Origin: Bacteroides acidifaciens
Lineage (GTDB): Bacteria; Bacteroidota; Bacteroidia; Bacteroidales; Bacteroidaceae
Assembly (NCBI RefSeq): GCF_024623065.1
Contig: NZ_JANJZR010000040.1
Span: 1 to 37,947 of the forward strand
DNA length: 37,947 nucleotides
Direction of reading: 5' to 3'
In this document: piece by piece, positions 25,807-34,482 of the stretch
Layout of the letters: each line of letters opens with the position of its first letter
How positions within the stretch are numbered: position 1 is the stretch's first letter
Program-made: the position numbers and the translations under genes
Notes under the pieces: model-generated
What the model was told of the DNA's origin: nothing
What the model saw: the letters and a program-made list of their open reading frames with translations, nothing else
The model's database searches: none

Positions 25807-25836
25807 AATGTGGGGATACTCACGTCCCCCCACATT
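25807..25836 (+). terminator. Hairpin after plsC, probable terminator
   Basis: A 9-bp GC-rich stem (AATGTGGGG with CCCCACATT, 25807-25815 and 25828-25836). T residues occur only after a 9-nt gap (25845-25850), so termination efficiency is uncertain. Confidence 0.5.
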
Positions 25837-25869
25837 CCTAACCAGTTTTTATGCATCAAATTATTAAAA

Positions 25870-25962
25870 CTAGAAATTTAGATATTTTGATAAGTTACGA
25901 TTTGGTTGGAAATCATTCGGAATAACCAGAACGCCAAGCCCATAATCTCCTACTACAATCAC
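25870..25962 (-). other. Short open frame or repeat fragment with protein-like translation
   Basis: The minus strand from a GTG at 25962 reads a 30-residue peptide beginning VIVVGDYGLGVLVIP and ending at TAG. The composition looks like the C-terminus of a real protein, but an in-frame stop lies two codons before the GTG. The stretch also resembles, from memory, sequence seen in other Bacteroides intergenic regions, so it may be a dispersed repeat and not a gene. Confidence 0.3.
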
Positions 25963-26094
25963 CCATTAGACAACTTACCTCTCAAAGCACCTTCTCTTAT
26001 GGCAAGTAATGAACGAAAAGCCGATATATAGCGAAATAGTCGTTTTCATTTTACTTGAGTTTTGCACAAAAATACACACAAGAAACTCAAGAGT

Positions 26095-26829
26095 CTACTT
26101 ATCTGTGGAAGTATTCTGTTCCAAACGTTGATGTTCTTCTATCAATTTCATATTTTCTTTTGCTTTGGAAAGGAATTCCCGCACAAGTTTATTACTTTTA
26201 AAAGAATAAGGGGCATCTTTTATAATATCGTCTATCTGAGGAGTCATGACAGGATATGGCAACGAACTGCAAAGCATCATAAATACGCTTGGTCCCAGCA
26301 CATTCTCATAATTAGTTGAAATGAATTTCTTTATGTATTGGTTCATTTCATTCATCAATGAGTCTCCTTTTACCATCAACTGTGAGTGAATTTCTTCCAG
26401 ATTACCGCCATCCATCACCATGCGGGTTTCTTCCTGTTCCAATTCACTTATACTTTCTTCCAGCTGGTTTCTTTTGCCAATGAATTCATACAACGCTGCA
26501 TTCAGAGGAGTTCCTACTGCTTTTAGTTCCGAATTGCTGATAGTTACCGTGATTTTACCATTTTCCAGAACAATCGGCATAATGCTTTCGCTATCCATAT
26601 AAAGCGTCACCATCTGTACTGAATCAATTTTACCTTTCATTGAAAATAGTCCATGCACCACTTCAGCAGAATCCAGTTTCACCCACTCACCATCGTTCAG
26701 GGATTTAAGATATAACATTTTTCCATCCAGACTATTCACTGAAGATGTTCCTTCAATCTTATACTTGCTGGTGCAAGAAGCCAAAAACGGAAGCAAAAGT
26801 AAAAAAGACAAAATTTTATTCACGTTCAT
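26095..26829 (-). CDS. DUF4369-like lipoprotein
   Basis: The 244-residue protein has a signal sequence with lipobox LASC (Cys19). The N-terminal half (YKIEGTSS...DGKMLYLKS...SAEVVHGLFSMKG) fits the beta-sandwich DUF4369 domain often found fused to periplasmic thioredoxin-like domains in Bacteroidetes. Here the C-terminal part is instead helical and highly charged (LEESISELEQEE), with no CXXC, so no thioredoxin fold is present. The role is unknown. It has its own promoter box at 26852-26859 and is divergent from the anSME gene. Confidence 0.82.
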   Translation of the reverse strand: MNVNKILSFLLLLPFLASCTSKYKIEGTSSVNSLDGKMLYLKSLNDGEWVKLDSAEVVHGLFSMKGKIDSVQMVTLYMDSESIMPIVLENGKITVTISNSELKAVGTPLNAALYEFIGKRNQLEESISELEQEETRMVMDGGNLEEIHSQLMVKGDSLMNEMNQYIKKFISTNYENVLGPSVFMMLCSSLPYPVMTPQIDDIIKDAPYSFKSNKLVREFLSKAKENMKLIEEHQRLEQNTSTDK

Positions 26830-26851
26830 CTATTCATTAAAATTCTGAGTG

Positions 26852-26859
26852 CAAAGGTA
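26852..26859 (-). promoter_or_regulatory. -7 promoter box for DUF4369-like lipoprotein gene
   Basis: The minus strand reads TACCTTTG, a perfect -7 match, 22 nt before the ATG at 26829. Confidence 0.6.
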
Positions 26860-26974
26860 CAACCGATTCAGATTTCAAGGAAACATTTTATCAATATTTA
26901 AATCTTGTAAGTCTCTTTTCTTTAATAATCCTTATAAACATACGTCTGAGGGACTTTTTTTCATTTAGTTTATC

Positions 26975-26982
26975 TAATTTTG
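26975..26982 (+). promoter_or_regulatory. -7 promoter box abutting the anSME start codon
   Basis: TAATTTTG matches TAnnTTTG and ends 5 nt before the ATG at 26988, so transcription would begin at or beside the start codon. The protein N-terminus matches the characterised family from this ATG. Confidence 0.5.
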
Positions 26983-26987
26983 CAGCC

Positions 26988-28235
26988 ATGAAAACATCGA
27001 CTTATGCCCCATTTGCCAAACCGCTTTATGTGATGGTAAAGCCAGTAGGTGCCGTATGCAACCTTGCATGCGATTATTGCTACTATCTGGAGAAGGCCCA
27101 TCTATACAAAGACAATCCGAAACACGTAATGAGCGATGAACTTCTCGAAAAGTTTATTGACGAGTATATTAACTCCCAGACCATGCCTCAGGTGCTTTTC
27201 ACCTGGCACGGGGGAGAAACGCTGATGCGTCCGCTCTCTTTCTACAAGAAGGCTATGGAACTGCAAAAGAAATACGCCCGCGGACGTACAATCGACAATT
27301 GCATCCAGACCAACGGTACAATGCTCACCGATGAATGGTGCCAGTTCTTTCACGACAACAACTGGCTGGTAGGAGTTTCAATCGACGGGCCACAGGAATT
27401 CCACGATGAATACCGCAAAAACAAGATGGGAAAACCTTCTTTCGTGAAGGTGATGCAAGGTATCAATCTTCTGAAAAAGCATAAAGTGGAATGGAACGCA
27501 ATGGCTGTTGTTAATGACTTCAATGCCGACTATCCTTTGGATTTCTACCATTTCTTCAAAGAAATAGATTGCCATTATATACAGTTTGCCCCTATTGTAG
27601 AGCGCATCCTTCCGCATCAGGACGGACGCCATCTCGCCTCTCTCGCCGAAAACAAGGAAGGAACACTGGCTGACTTTTCAATCACGCCCGAACAGTGGGG
27701 GAATTTTCTTTGTAGTCTTTTCGATGAATGGGTAAAAGAAGACGTAGGCAACTACTACATACAGATATTCGATTCTACACTCGCCAATTGGATGGGTGAA
27801 CAACCCGGTGTGTGCTCCATGGCAAAAACCTGCGGACACGCCGGCGTCATGGAATTCAACGGAGACGTCTACTCTTGCGACCATTTTGTGTTTCCCGAAT
27901 ATAAACTGGGAAATATCTACAGCCAGACTCTTGTGGAGATGATGCACAGCGAACGCCAGCATAATTTCGGTAATATGAAATACCAGTCTCTCCCAACCCA
28001 ATGCAAGGAATGTGAATTCCTCTTTGCCTGCAACGGTGAATGTCCGAAGAATCGCTTCAGCCGAACATCGGAAGGCGAACCCGGATTGAATTACTTATGC
28101 AAAGGATACTACCAGTTCTTCAAACATGTAGCCCCATATATGGATTTCATGAAAAACGAGCTGATGAACCAACGCCCGCCGGCAAATATCATGGAAGCTT
28201 TAAAAAACGGGAAATTGAAAGTGGAGAGCAGGTAG
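26988..28235 (+). CDS. chuR: Anaerobic sulfatase-maturating enzyme (radical SAM, SPASM)
   Basis: The 415-residue protein has the radical SAM motif CNLACDYC with Cys24, Cys28 and Cys31, the same positions as in the characterised B. thetaiotaomicron enzyme (anSME, also called ChuR). A C-terminal SPASM region with cysteines in [14 protein letters not shown] and CKGYY holds auxiliary iron-sulfur clusters. The enzyme oxidises a Cys or Ser in sulfatases to C-alpha-formylglycine and is needed for growth on sulfated glycans. No sulfatase gene is in this window, which fits a single housekeeping maturase serving sulfatases elsewhere. A -7 box abuts its start codon. Confidence 0.95.
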   Translation: MKTSTYAPFAKPLYVMVKPVGAVCNLACDYCYYLEKAHLYKDNPKHVMSDELLEKFIDEYINSQTMPQVLFTWHGGETLMRPLSFYKKAMELQKKYARGRTIDNCIQTNGTMLTDEWCQFFHDNNWLVGVSIDGPQEFHDEYRKNKMGKPSFVKVMQGINLLKKHKVEWNAMAVVNDFNADYPLDFYHFFKEIDCHYIQFAPIVERILPHQDGRHLASLAENKEGTLADFSITPEQWGNFLCSLFDEWVKEDVGNYYIQIFDSTLANWMGEQPGVCSMAKTCGHAGVMEFNGDVYSCDHFVFPEYKLGNIYSQTLVEMMHSERQHNFGNMKYQSLPTQCKECEFLFACNGECPKNRFSRTSEGEPGLNYLCKGYYQFFKHVAPYMDFMKNELMNQRPPANIMEALKNGKLKVESR

Positions 28236-28287
28236 TGAAATACGGAACATATTAACAATCAAATATTTAATTTTTATCACTGAATAC

Positions 28288-30447
28288 ATGAATAGACTAA
28301 GACTTTATTTATTGGCGCTGACTGCGCTGATCGTATGTTCCGCCAAGGCGGATGAAGGAATGTGGTTATTGCAACTGATGCAACAGCAACATTCTATTGA
28401 TATGATGAAGAAACAAGGTTTGAAGTTGGAAGCCCAAGATTTATATAACCCTAATGGTGTCTCCCTAAAGGATGCTGTCGGTATATTCGGTGGCGGATGT
28501 ACAGGAGAAATCATCTCACCAGAAGGCTTGATTCTGACAAACCATCACTGTGGTTATGCTTCTATCCAACAACATAGTAGCGTCGAGCATGATTATCTGA
28601 CAGACGGTTTTTGGGCTACTTCCAGAGATAAGGAGCTTCCTACTCCGGGATTGAAATTCACATTTATCGAACGTATTGAGGACATTACCGATATTGTCAA
28701 TGCTAAAGTTGCCGCCAAAGAAATCACGGAGTCCGAATCATTCACAGGTGCGTTTCTTCAAAAACTGGCAGAGGAGCTTTACTCCAAAAGTGTTCTGAAA
28801 GACAAAAAAGGAATTGTGCCACAAGCACTTCCTTTTTATGCCGGAAACAAATTCTACCTGTTTTATAAGAAGATATACCCGGATGTACGTATGGTTGCCG
28901 CACCGCCTTCTTCTATCGGCAAATTCGGCGGCGAAACGGACAACTGGATGTGGCCTCGCCACACGGGCGACTTCTCCATGTTCCGTATCTATGCAGATGC
29001 TAACGGCGAACCGGCAGAATACAGCGCTTCCAATACACCATTGAAAACTAAAAAACATTTGTCTGTCTCCATCAAAGGCCTGAAAGAAGGAGACTACGCA
29101 ATGATTATGGGATTCCCCGGAAGTACAAGCCGTTATCTGACCGTATCGGAAGTAAAAGAACGCATGGAATCTGAAAACGAACCGCGTATCCGTATCCGGG
29201 ATGCCCGCCTGGCAGTCCTAAAAGAAGTAATGAATGCCAGCGACAAAATCCGTATCCAATATGCCAACAAGTACGCAGGCTCCAGCAACTACTGGAAGAA
29301 CTCTATCGGAATGAACAAAGCGATTATCGATAATGATGTACTCGGCACAAAAGCTGCCCAAGAAACTAAATTCGCGGAATTTGCCAAAGAAAAGAACAAC
29401 ACCGAATATGCAGAGGTAGTAAAGAAGATAGATGACTTGGTAGCTAAAACAGCTCCTCTCAACTATCAGTTCACTTGCCTGAGAGAAACATTCTTCGGAG
29501 CTATTGAATTCGGCAGCACTCTGCTATCCAAAACACGGGAAGCACTGGTAGAAAAGAATGACTCTTTAATTAAGGTACGCATAGAAGCCTTGAAAGATAC
29601 ATATGACGGTATTCATAATAAAGACTACGACCATGAAGTAGACCGCAAAGTAGCAAAAGTTCTTTTCCCACTATATGCAGAAATGATTCCGGCCGACCAA
29701 CGTCCGTCTATCTATAAGGTTATCGAACAGAAATACAAGGGTGACTATGACAAGTTTATCGACGACATGTATGATAACTCCATCTTTGCCAACAGTGAAA
29801 ACTTTGAGAAGTTTATCAAAAAGCCGACAGTGAAAGCTATCGACAATGACCTTGCTTTGCAATACTGCCAATCCAAATACGAATTGTTCGAGCAAATAGT
29901 TTCACAACTGAAAGATATGGATAAGGAACTGGCTTTGCTGCACAAAACATACATTCGTGGTCTTGGCGATATGAAATTACCCGTACCTTCTTACCCGGAT
30001 GCCAACTTTACGATTCGCCTGACTTACGGCAACGTGAAACCTTATGATCCGAAAGACGGCGTACACTACAACTATTACACTACAACTAAAGGAATTCTTG
30101 AGAAAGAGAACCCGGAAGACCGTGAGTTCGTAGTGCCTGCCAAACTGAAAGAACTGATAGAAAAGAAGGATTACGGACGTTATGCTTTGCCGAACGGTGA
30201 TATGCCGGTTTGCTTCTTGTCTACCAATGACATCACAGGTGGCAACTCCGGCAGCCCGGTATTGAATGAAAACGGAGAATTGATAGGTTGTGCCTTCGAC
30301 GGTAACTGGGAATCGTTGAGCGGTGATATCAACTTTGACAATAACCTGCAACGTTGCATTAACCTGGATATCCGTTATGTCCTGTTCATCCTTGAGAAAT
30401 TAGGCAATTGCGGGCATCTGATTAACGAAATGACAATTGTAGAATAA
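28288..30447 (+). CDS. dpp7: S46 family dipeptidyl-peptidase, DPP7 type
   Basis: The 719-residue protein has a signal peptide (about 1-21, ending CSAKA-D) and the S46 serine-protease triad: His87 in TNHHCGY, Asp228 in RHTGDFS, and Ser654 in GGNSGSPV. S46 enzymes cut dipeptides from the N-terminus of oligopeptides in the periplasm. The residue 18 positions after the catalytic Ser decides P1 preference in the characterised Porphyromonas enzymes: Gly in DPP7 (hydrophobic P1), Arg in DPP11 (Asp/Glu P1). Here it is Gly672 (FDGNWE), so DPP7 type. The next gene begins at the very next base after this stop codon. Confidence 0.92.
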   Translation: MNRLRLYLLALTALIVCSAKADEGMWLLQLMQQQHSIDMMKKQGLKLEAQDLYNPNGVSLKDAVGIFGGGCTGEIISPEGLILTNHHCGYASIQQHSSVEHDYLTDGFWATSRDKELPTPGLKFTFIERIEDITDIVNAKVAAKEITESESFTGAFLQKLAEELYSKSVLKDKKGIVPQALPFYAGNKFYLFYKKIYPDVRMVAAPPSSIGKFGGETDNWMWPRHTGDFSMFRIYADANGEPAEYSASNTPLKTKKHLSVSIKGLKEGDYAMIMGFPGSTSRYLTVSEVKERMESENEPRIRIRDARLAVLKEVMNASDKIRIQYANKYAGSSNYWKNSIGMNKAIIDNDVLGTKAAQETKFAEFAKEKNNTEYAEVVKKIDDLVAKTAPLNYQFTCLRETFFGAIEFGSTLLSKTREALVEKNDSLIKVRIEALKDTYDGIHNKDYDHEVDRKVAKVLFPLYAEMIPADQRPSIYKVIEQKYKGDYDKFIDDMYDNSIFANSENFEKFIKKPTVKAIDNDLALQYCQSKYELFEQIVSQLKDMDKELALLHKTYIRGLGDMKLPVPSYPDANFTIRLTYGNVKPYDPKDGVHYNYYTTTKGILEKENPEDREFVVPAKLKELIEKKDYGRYALPNGDMPVCFLSTNDITGGNSGSPVLNENGELIGCAFDGNWESLSGDINFDNNLQRCINLDIRYVLFILEKLGNCGHLINEMTIVE

Positions 30448-32607
30448 ATGAGAAAACAAATCCTATTTGCTATATTTTCACTGGCAACTCTCAGCATCCA
30501 CGCCGACGAAGGCATGTGGATGCTGACTGACCTGAAAACGCAGAATGCAGTTGCCATGCGTGAACTCGGTCTGGAGATTCCTGTCGAGGAAGTATACAAC
30601 ACAAACGGACTTTCCCTGAAAGATGCGGTTGTGCATTTTGGTCGTGGATGTACGGGAGAAGTCATCTCCTCCGAAGGACTGGTTCTGACCAACCATCATT
30701 GCGGCTATGGAGCTATCCAACAGCACAGCAATGTAGAGCACGATTATCTGACAGAAGGTTTTTGGGCTATGAACCGCGATGCGGAGCTTCCCACTCCAGG
30801 ACTAACTGTCACATACATCGACCGGATTCTCGATGTAACCAGCTATGTCAATGAACAGCTAAAGAAAGACCCGGATCCAGATGGTGTCAATTACCTGTCA
30901 CCAAGCTATCTTAGCAAAGTAGCTGACCGTTTTGCCAAAGCTGAGAATATAGAAGTTACCCCTGCAACTACGTTGGAACTTAAAGCTTTCTATGGCGGTA
31001 ACAAATACTATATGTTCATCAAGACAGTGTACAGCGACATTCGTATGGTAGGTGCCCCTCCTTCTTCAATTGGTAAGTTCGGAGCTGACACAGACAACTG
31101 GATGTGGCCGCGTCACACGGGTGACTTTTCTCTTTTCCGCATTTACGCAGACAAGGATGGGAAACCTGCGGCATATTCAAAGGATAATGTTCCTTTGAAA
31201 GTAAAGAAACATCTCACTATCAGCCTTGCCGGAGTACAGGAAGGTGATTTCACTTTTGTCATGGGATTCCCCGGACGCAACTGGCGATATATGATTTCCG
31301 ACGAAGTGGAAGAACGTATGCAGACCACCAACTTCATGCGTCATCATGTGCGTGGAGCCCGCCAGAAAGTACTTATGGAACAAATGCTGAAAGACCCTGC
31401 CATACGTATTCACTATGCCAGCAAGTATGCATCATCTGCCAATTATTGGAAAAATGCCATCGGCATGAATGAAGGGCTGGTACGTCTCAATGTATTGGAC
31501 ACCAAACGTATACAACAAGAAGAACTTTTGGCACGTGGACGTGAAAAGGGAGATGATTCTTATCAAAAAGCCTTTGATGAAATTCGCTCTATCGTAGCTC
31601 ACCGCCGTGACGCTCTCTACCATCAGCAGGCTATTAATGAAGCATTAGTGACTGCCCTTGATTTTATGCGTATTCCTTCTACAATGGAAATGGTTACTGC
31701 CTTGAAATCAAAAGACAAAGAGAAAATCAAGGAAGCCACCCAAAAGCTAAAAAAAGAGGGTGAAAAATACTTTGCCTCTGTCCCTTTTCCGGAAGTAGAA
31801 AAAATGGTCGGCAAAGAGATGTTGAAAACATATGCCAATTATATTCCGGCAGAACAGCGGATTAACATCTTTAAAATTATCAACTCCCGCTTTAAAGGAA
31901 ATATTGACGCATTTGTCGACGAGTGTTTTGAACATTCCATCTTCGGTAATCCTAAGAATTTTGAGAAATTTATCAAAAAGCCGAGCCTATATAAAATAGG
32001 ACACGACTGGATGGTATTATTCAAATATTCCATTACCGACGGAATACTGAGGACTGCTATTGCCATGAAAGAAGCGAATCAGAACTATGATGCTGCCCAT
32101 AAAGTATGGGTGAAAGGTATGATGGATATGAAACAGGAAAAAGGTATTCCTATCTACCCGGATGCAAACTCTACTTTACGGTTGACATACGGTCAAGTAC
32201 TTTCTTATGAGCCATTTGATGGTGCTGTTTATAATACCCATACCACCCTCAAAGGAGTAATGGAGAAAGAAGATCAAGAAAACTGGGAGTTTGTTGTCCC
32301 CCAAAAACTGAAAGAGCTATATGCTGCCAAAGCCTATGGACGCTATGGAAAAAACGGTGAAATGCCTGTTTGCTTTATTGTAAACACCGACAATACAGGC
32401 GGAAACTCCGGTAGTCCTGTTTTCAATGGTAAAGGCCAGCTGGTAGGAACTGCTTTCGACCGTAACTTTGAAGGGTTGACGGGCGACATTGCTTTCCGTC
32501 CTTCATCACAGCGTGCCGCCTGTGTCGATATTCGCTATACACTCTTTATCATAGATAAATTTGCGGGAGCTTCCCATATCATTGACGAATTGACTATTGC
32601 GGAATAA
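30448..32607 (+). CDS. dpp11: S46 family dipeptidyl-peptidase, DPP11 type
   Basis: Also 719 residues, with a signal peptide (1-19, ending SIHA-D) and triad His84 (TNHHCGY), Asp226 (RHTGDFS) and Ser654 (GGNSGSPV). The specificity position is Arg672 (FDRNFE), the hallmark of DPP11, which favours Asp or Glu at P1. It is a paralogue of the preceding gene, with zero intergenic bases, so the two are co-transcribed and probably translationally coupled. Together they would release both acidic and hydrophobic dipeptides. A good terminator follows at 32632-32671. Confidence 0.92.
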   Translation: MRKQILFAIFSLATLSIHADEGMWMLTDLKTQNAVAMRELGLEIPVEEVYNTNGLSLKDAVVHFGRGCTGEVISSEGLVLTNHHCGYGAIQQHSNVEHDYLTEGFWAMNRDAELPTPGLTVTYIDRILDVTSYVNEQLKKDPDPDGVNYLSPSYLSKVADRFAKAENIEVTPATTLELKAFYGGNKYYMFIKTVYSDIRMVGAPPSSIGKFGADTDNWMWPRHTGDFSLFRIYADKDGKPAAYSKDNVPLKVKKHLTISLAGVQEGDFTFVMGFPGRNWRYMISDEVEERMQTTNFMRHHVRGARQKVLMEQMLKDPAIRIHYASKYASSANYWKNAIGMNEGLVRLNVLDTKRIQQEELLARGREKGDDSYQKAFDEIRSIVAHRRDALYHQQAINEALVTALDFMRIPSTMEMVTALKSKDKEKIKEATQKLKKEGEKYFASVPFPEVEKMVGKEMLKTYANYIPAEQRINIFKIINSRFKGNIDAFVDECFEHSIFGNPKNFEKFIKKPSLYKIGHDWMVLFKYSITDGILRTAIAMKEANQNYDAAHKVWVKGMMDMKQEKGIPIYPDANSTLRLTYGQVLSYEPFDGAVYNTHTTLKGVMEKEDQENWEFVVPQKLKELYAAKAYGRYGKNGEMPVCFIVNTDNTGGNSGSPVFNGKGQLVGTAFDRNFEGLTGDIAFRPSSQRAACVDIRYTLFIIDKFAGASHIIDELTIAE

Positions 32608-32631
32608 TTAGAAATATCATTCATAAAGAAG

Positions 32632-32672
32632 AAATGGATAATGAAGCCTGATTCGCTCATTATCCATTTTTC
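32632..32672 (+). terminator. Terminator after the dipeptidyl-peptidase operon
   Basis: A perfect 13-bp stem (32632-32644 with 32657-32669) with a 12-nt loop, followed by a short T run and a second T run after one C. Confidence 0.8.
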
Positions 32673-32804
32673 TTTTGTTCGTACCTTCATTTTATATTTT
32701 TCGGAATGCAAAGTTCCCTCTTTCACATTACAAGATAATGTCTCCAAAATTACTATTTCATGAACAAAAACAGCTTTTTCCCGTTATATTAATAAAATAG
32801 AATT

Positions 32805-32812
32805 TATATTTG
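32805..32812 (+). promoter_or_regulatory. -7 promoter box for the thioredoxin pair
   Basis: TATATTTG is a perfect -7 match; leader about 40 nt to the ATG at 32856, which has an A/G-rich AAGGAAAG just upstream. Confidence 0.55.
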
Positions 32813-32855
32813 CAGTCCTCAATGGCTGCCATTTAACTTTAAGAAAGGAAAGATT

Positions 32856-33155
32856 ATGGAAAAGTTTGAAGATTTGATAAAGTCACCGGTACCCGTTTTG
32901 GTTGATTTCTTTGCTGAATGGTGCGGACCTTGTAAAGCAATGAAACCCGTTCTGGAAGAACTGAAATTAGTTGTAGGTGACAAAGCCCGGATTGTAAAAA
33001 TAGACGTTGACCAGCATGAAGAACTGGCTACTAAATATCGTATACAGGCCGTACCTACCTTTATAGTATTCAAGAATGGGGAAGCGGTGTGGAGACATTC
33101 CGGCGTAATCCATAGCAGCGAACTGCAAGGGGTTATCGAGAAACACTATACATAA
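32856..33155 (+). CDS. trxA: Thioredoxin
   Basis: A 99-residue cytosolic thioredoxin with the WCGPCK active site (Cys23, Cys26), the cis-proline segment AVPTFIVFKNG, and no signal peptide. It reduces protein disulfides using thioredoxin reductase. It is followed 18 nt later by an exported thioredoxin-like protein. Confidence 0.93.
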   Translation: MEKFEDLIKSPVPVLVDFFAEWCGPCKAMKPVLEELKLVVGDKARIVKIDVDQHEELATKYRIQAVPTFIVFKNGEAVWRHSGVIHSSELQGVIEKHYT

Positions 33156-33173
33156 AAAGATAAAGATAACCGA

Positions 33174-33638
33174 ATGAAGAAAGTATTAGTAATGGTGGCT
33201 CTTGTCATGGTAAGCGTGATTGTGTATGCTTTCAATGATAAAGCAGAAACCAATCAAAGTAAAAAAGAGGCAATAGGTAACGGTAAAGTCGTCGTAATGA
33301 ACAAGGAAATGTTTCTGAAAGACGTCTTCGATTATGAAAAATCAAAGAAATGGAAATACAAAGGCGACAAGCCTGCCATCATCGACTTATATGCCGATTG
33401 GTGTGGACCTTGTCGCCAGACAGCTCCTATCATGAAAGAATTGGCAAAGGAATATGCAGGGAAAATTATCATCTACAAAGTAAATGTAGATAAGCAGAAA
33501 GAGCTGGCAGCCTTGTTCAACGCAACAAGTATTCCATTGTTCGTATTCATCCCCATGAACGGAGATCCACAGCTTTTCCGTGGGGCTGCTGACAAAGCAA
33601 CCTACAAGAAAGCAATCGATGATTTTTTATTGAAGTAA
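33174..33638 (+). CDS. Exported thioredoxin-family protein
   Basis: The 154-residue protein starts with a hydrophobic segment (residues 4-19, VLVMVALVMVSVIVYAF) that acts as a signal peptide or membrane anchor, then a thioredoxin fold with WCGPCR (Cys77, Cys80) and the cis-proline segment TSIPLFVFIP. It would act in the periplasm, probably as a reductant for exported proteins. It follows the cytosolic thioredoxin gene by 18 nt in the same transcript. Which reductase supplies it is not shown here. Confidence 0.88.
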   Translation: MKKVLVMVALVMVSVIVYAFNDKAETNQSKKEAIGNGKVVVMNKEMFLKDVFDYEKSKKWKYKGDKPAIIDLYADWCGPCRQTAPIMKELAKEYAGKIIIYKVNVDKQKELAALFNATSIPLFVFIPMNGDPQLFRGAADKATYKKAIDDFLLK

Positions 33639-33651
33639 AAAAGGGAAAAAT

Positions 33652-33732
33652 ATAGTGACGCTATCCGGTAAGGATAGTGACGCTATAACAAGTAAATAGT
33701 GACGGTATCCCGCAAGGATAGCGTCACTATTT
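33652..33732. repeat. 22-nt-periodic inverted/direct repeat and bidirectional terminator
   Basis: ATAGTGACGCTAT occurs at 33652 and 33674, a one-base variant at 33696, and its reverse complement at 33718, all spaced exactly 22 nt. The third and fourth copies form a 17-bp stem with one mismatch (33694-33710 with 33716-33732), followed by T residues. The first and fourth pair perfectly over 15 bp. The repeat lies between the 3' ends of convergent thioredoxin and nitroreductase genes, so termination is likely; the periodic arrangement is not needed for that. Confidence 0.75.
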
Positions 33733-33750
33733 TTATATACTTATCGACCC

Positions 33751-34386
33751 TTATTTAAAATATCCTACAGGATGGTTCATCATAGGAACCTGTGTATCTT
33801 TCAGCTTCAGCACTTTCTTCAACTGATTATTATCCATCGATGCACGTGGCACTGTAGCCAAATTTGCTGCAGAACAGAAAATTGAAATATTCTGTGAAAC
33901 GATACCTGCATCCATAGCCCCCATCAACTGAGTATGTGCATTTTTCGTATCTCCAAAACGGGAGAGGTTGCTAATCAGCACTAAAGAAACCGGAGCCGAT
34001 TTCACAAAAGCCTGTCCACCTGCCACTGCCCCTCGATAATCTCCTTCAACTATCAGATTCAACTGGTGATTCTTCGCATCATACAAATAACTACCTTCCG
34101 GCAACACTACATATACGTCAACATCCTGCTTGTTCAAAGCCGATGGAGCCGTCCGTTTACCCGAATCTTTCCGATTGACACCATTAGCAGCCCACAACAA
34201 ATCCGACAAGTCAGTCAGATTCAATGTTTTTGAAGCAAACTCTCTGGTTGAGTGACGTTCGGACAACGCTTTCATAACCGTACCTGTACGGTTCAGATTA
34301 GGTTGCGGCAACTTTATCACTTTATCTGCAGCAAAAGCAGCAGCCGAAAGCACTAAACAAACTAACAATAGTTGTACTCTTTTCAT
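33751..34386 (-). CDS. Exported nitroreductase-family protein (SagB-like)
   Basis: The start is set at the ATG at 34386 (MKRVQLLLV), giving 211 aa with a clear signal peptide (1-19, ending AAFA-A); the longer frame from 34440 overlaps the promoter box. The fold segments ERHSTREF, LSDLLWAANGVN, MGAMDAGIVSQNISIFCSAANL and the C-terminal HPVGYFK are those of FMN-binding nitroreductase/SagB-type proteins. An exported nitroreductase without a lipobox is likely periplasmic. Its substrate is unknown. A -7 box at 34412-34419 lies directly downstream of the rubrerythrin terminator. Confidence 0.85.
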   Translation of the reverse strand: MKRVQLLLVCLVLSAAAFAADKVIKLPQPNLNRTGTVMKALSERHSTREFASKTLNLTDLSDLLWAANGVNRKDSGKRTAPSALNKQDVDVYVVLPEGSYLYDAKNHQLNLIVEGDYRGAVAGGQAFVKSAPVSLVLISNLSRFGDTKNAHTQLMGAMDAGIVSQNISIFCSAANLATVPRASMDNNQLKKVLKLKDTQVPMMNHPVGYFK

Positions 34387-34411
34387 AACTGTGGTATTAA
34401 AAGTTAATAAG

Positions 34412-34419
34412 CAAATATA
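34412..34419 (-). promoter_or_regulatory. -7 promoter box for nitroreductase gene
   Basis: The minus strand reads TATATTTG, a perfect match, 25 nt before the ATG at 34386. Confidence 0.55.
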
Positions 34420-34423
34420 AACA

Positions 34424-34459
34424 AAAAGGTCTGCATTCATTTTTAAATACAGACCTTTT
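34424..34459 (-). terminator. Terminator after the perR-rubrerythrin operon
   Basis: A perfect 10-bp stem (34424-34433 with 34450-34459) with a 16-nt loop. On the minus strand it is followed by a T-rich tract that runs into the next gene's -7 box. Confidence 0.7.
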
Positions 34460-34482
34460 AAGAGTGTTATTATAAGGTTTGA

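Larger units (their letters stand above)
25797..26094. other. Intergenic gap with hairpin and a repeat-like short open frame
   Basis: The 298-nt gap contains a GC-rich hairpin just after plsC (25807-25836) and a minus-strand short frame at 25870-25962, described separately. Near the right border, a 9-bp inverted repeat (26054-26062 with 26083-26091) flanks the DUF4369 gene's 3' end, without a T tract. I see no gene of normal size. Confidence 0.45.

Noticed and set aside
26054..26091. 9-bp inverted repeat next to the DUF4369-like gene's 3' end as a terminator
   Set aside because: It lacks a T tract on either strand and has a 20-nt loop, so it is not persuasive.
33652..33732. The 22-nt periodic repeat as a CRISPR or plasmid-type iteron origin
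   Set aside because: There are no spacers of CRISPR size, no replication gene or other origin features, and the repeat sits between two gene 3' ends.
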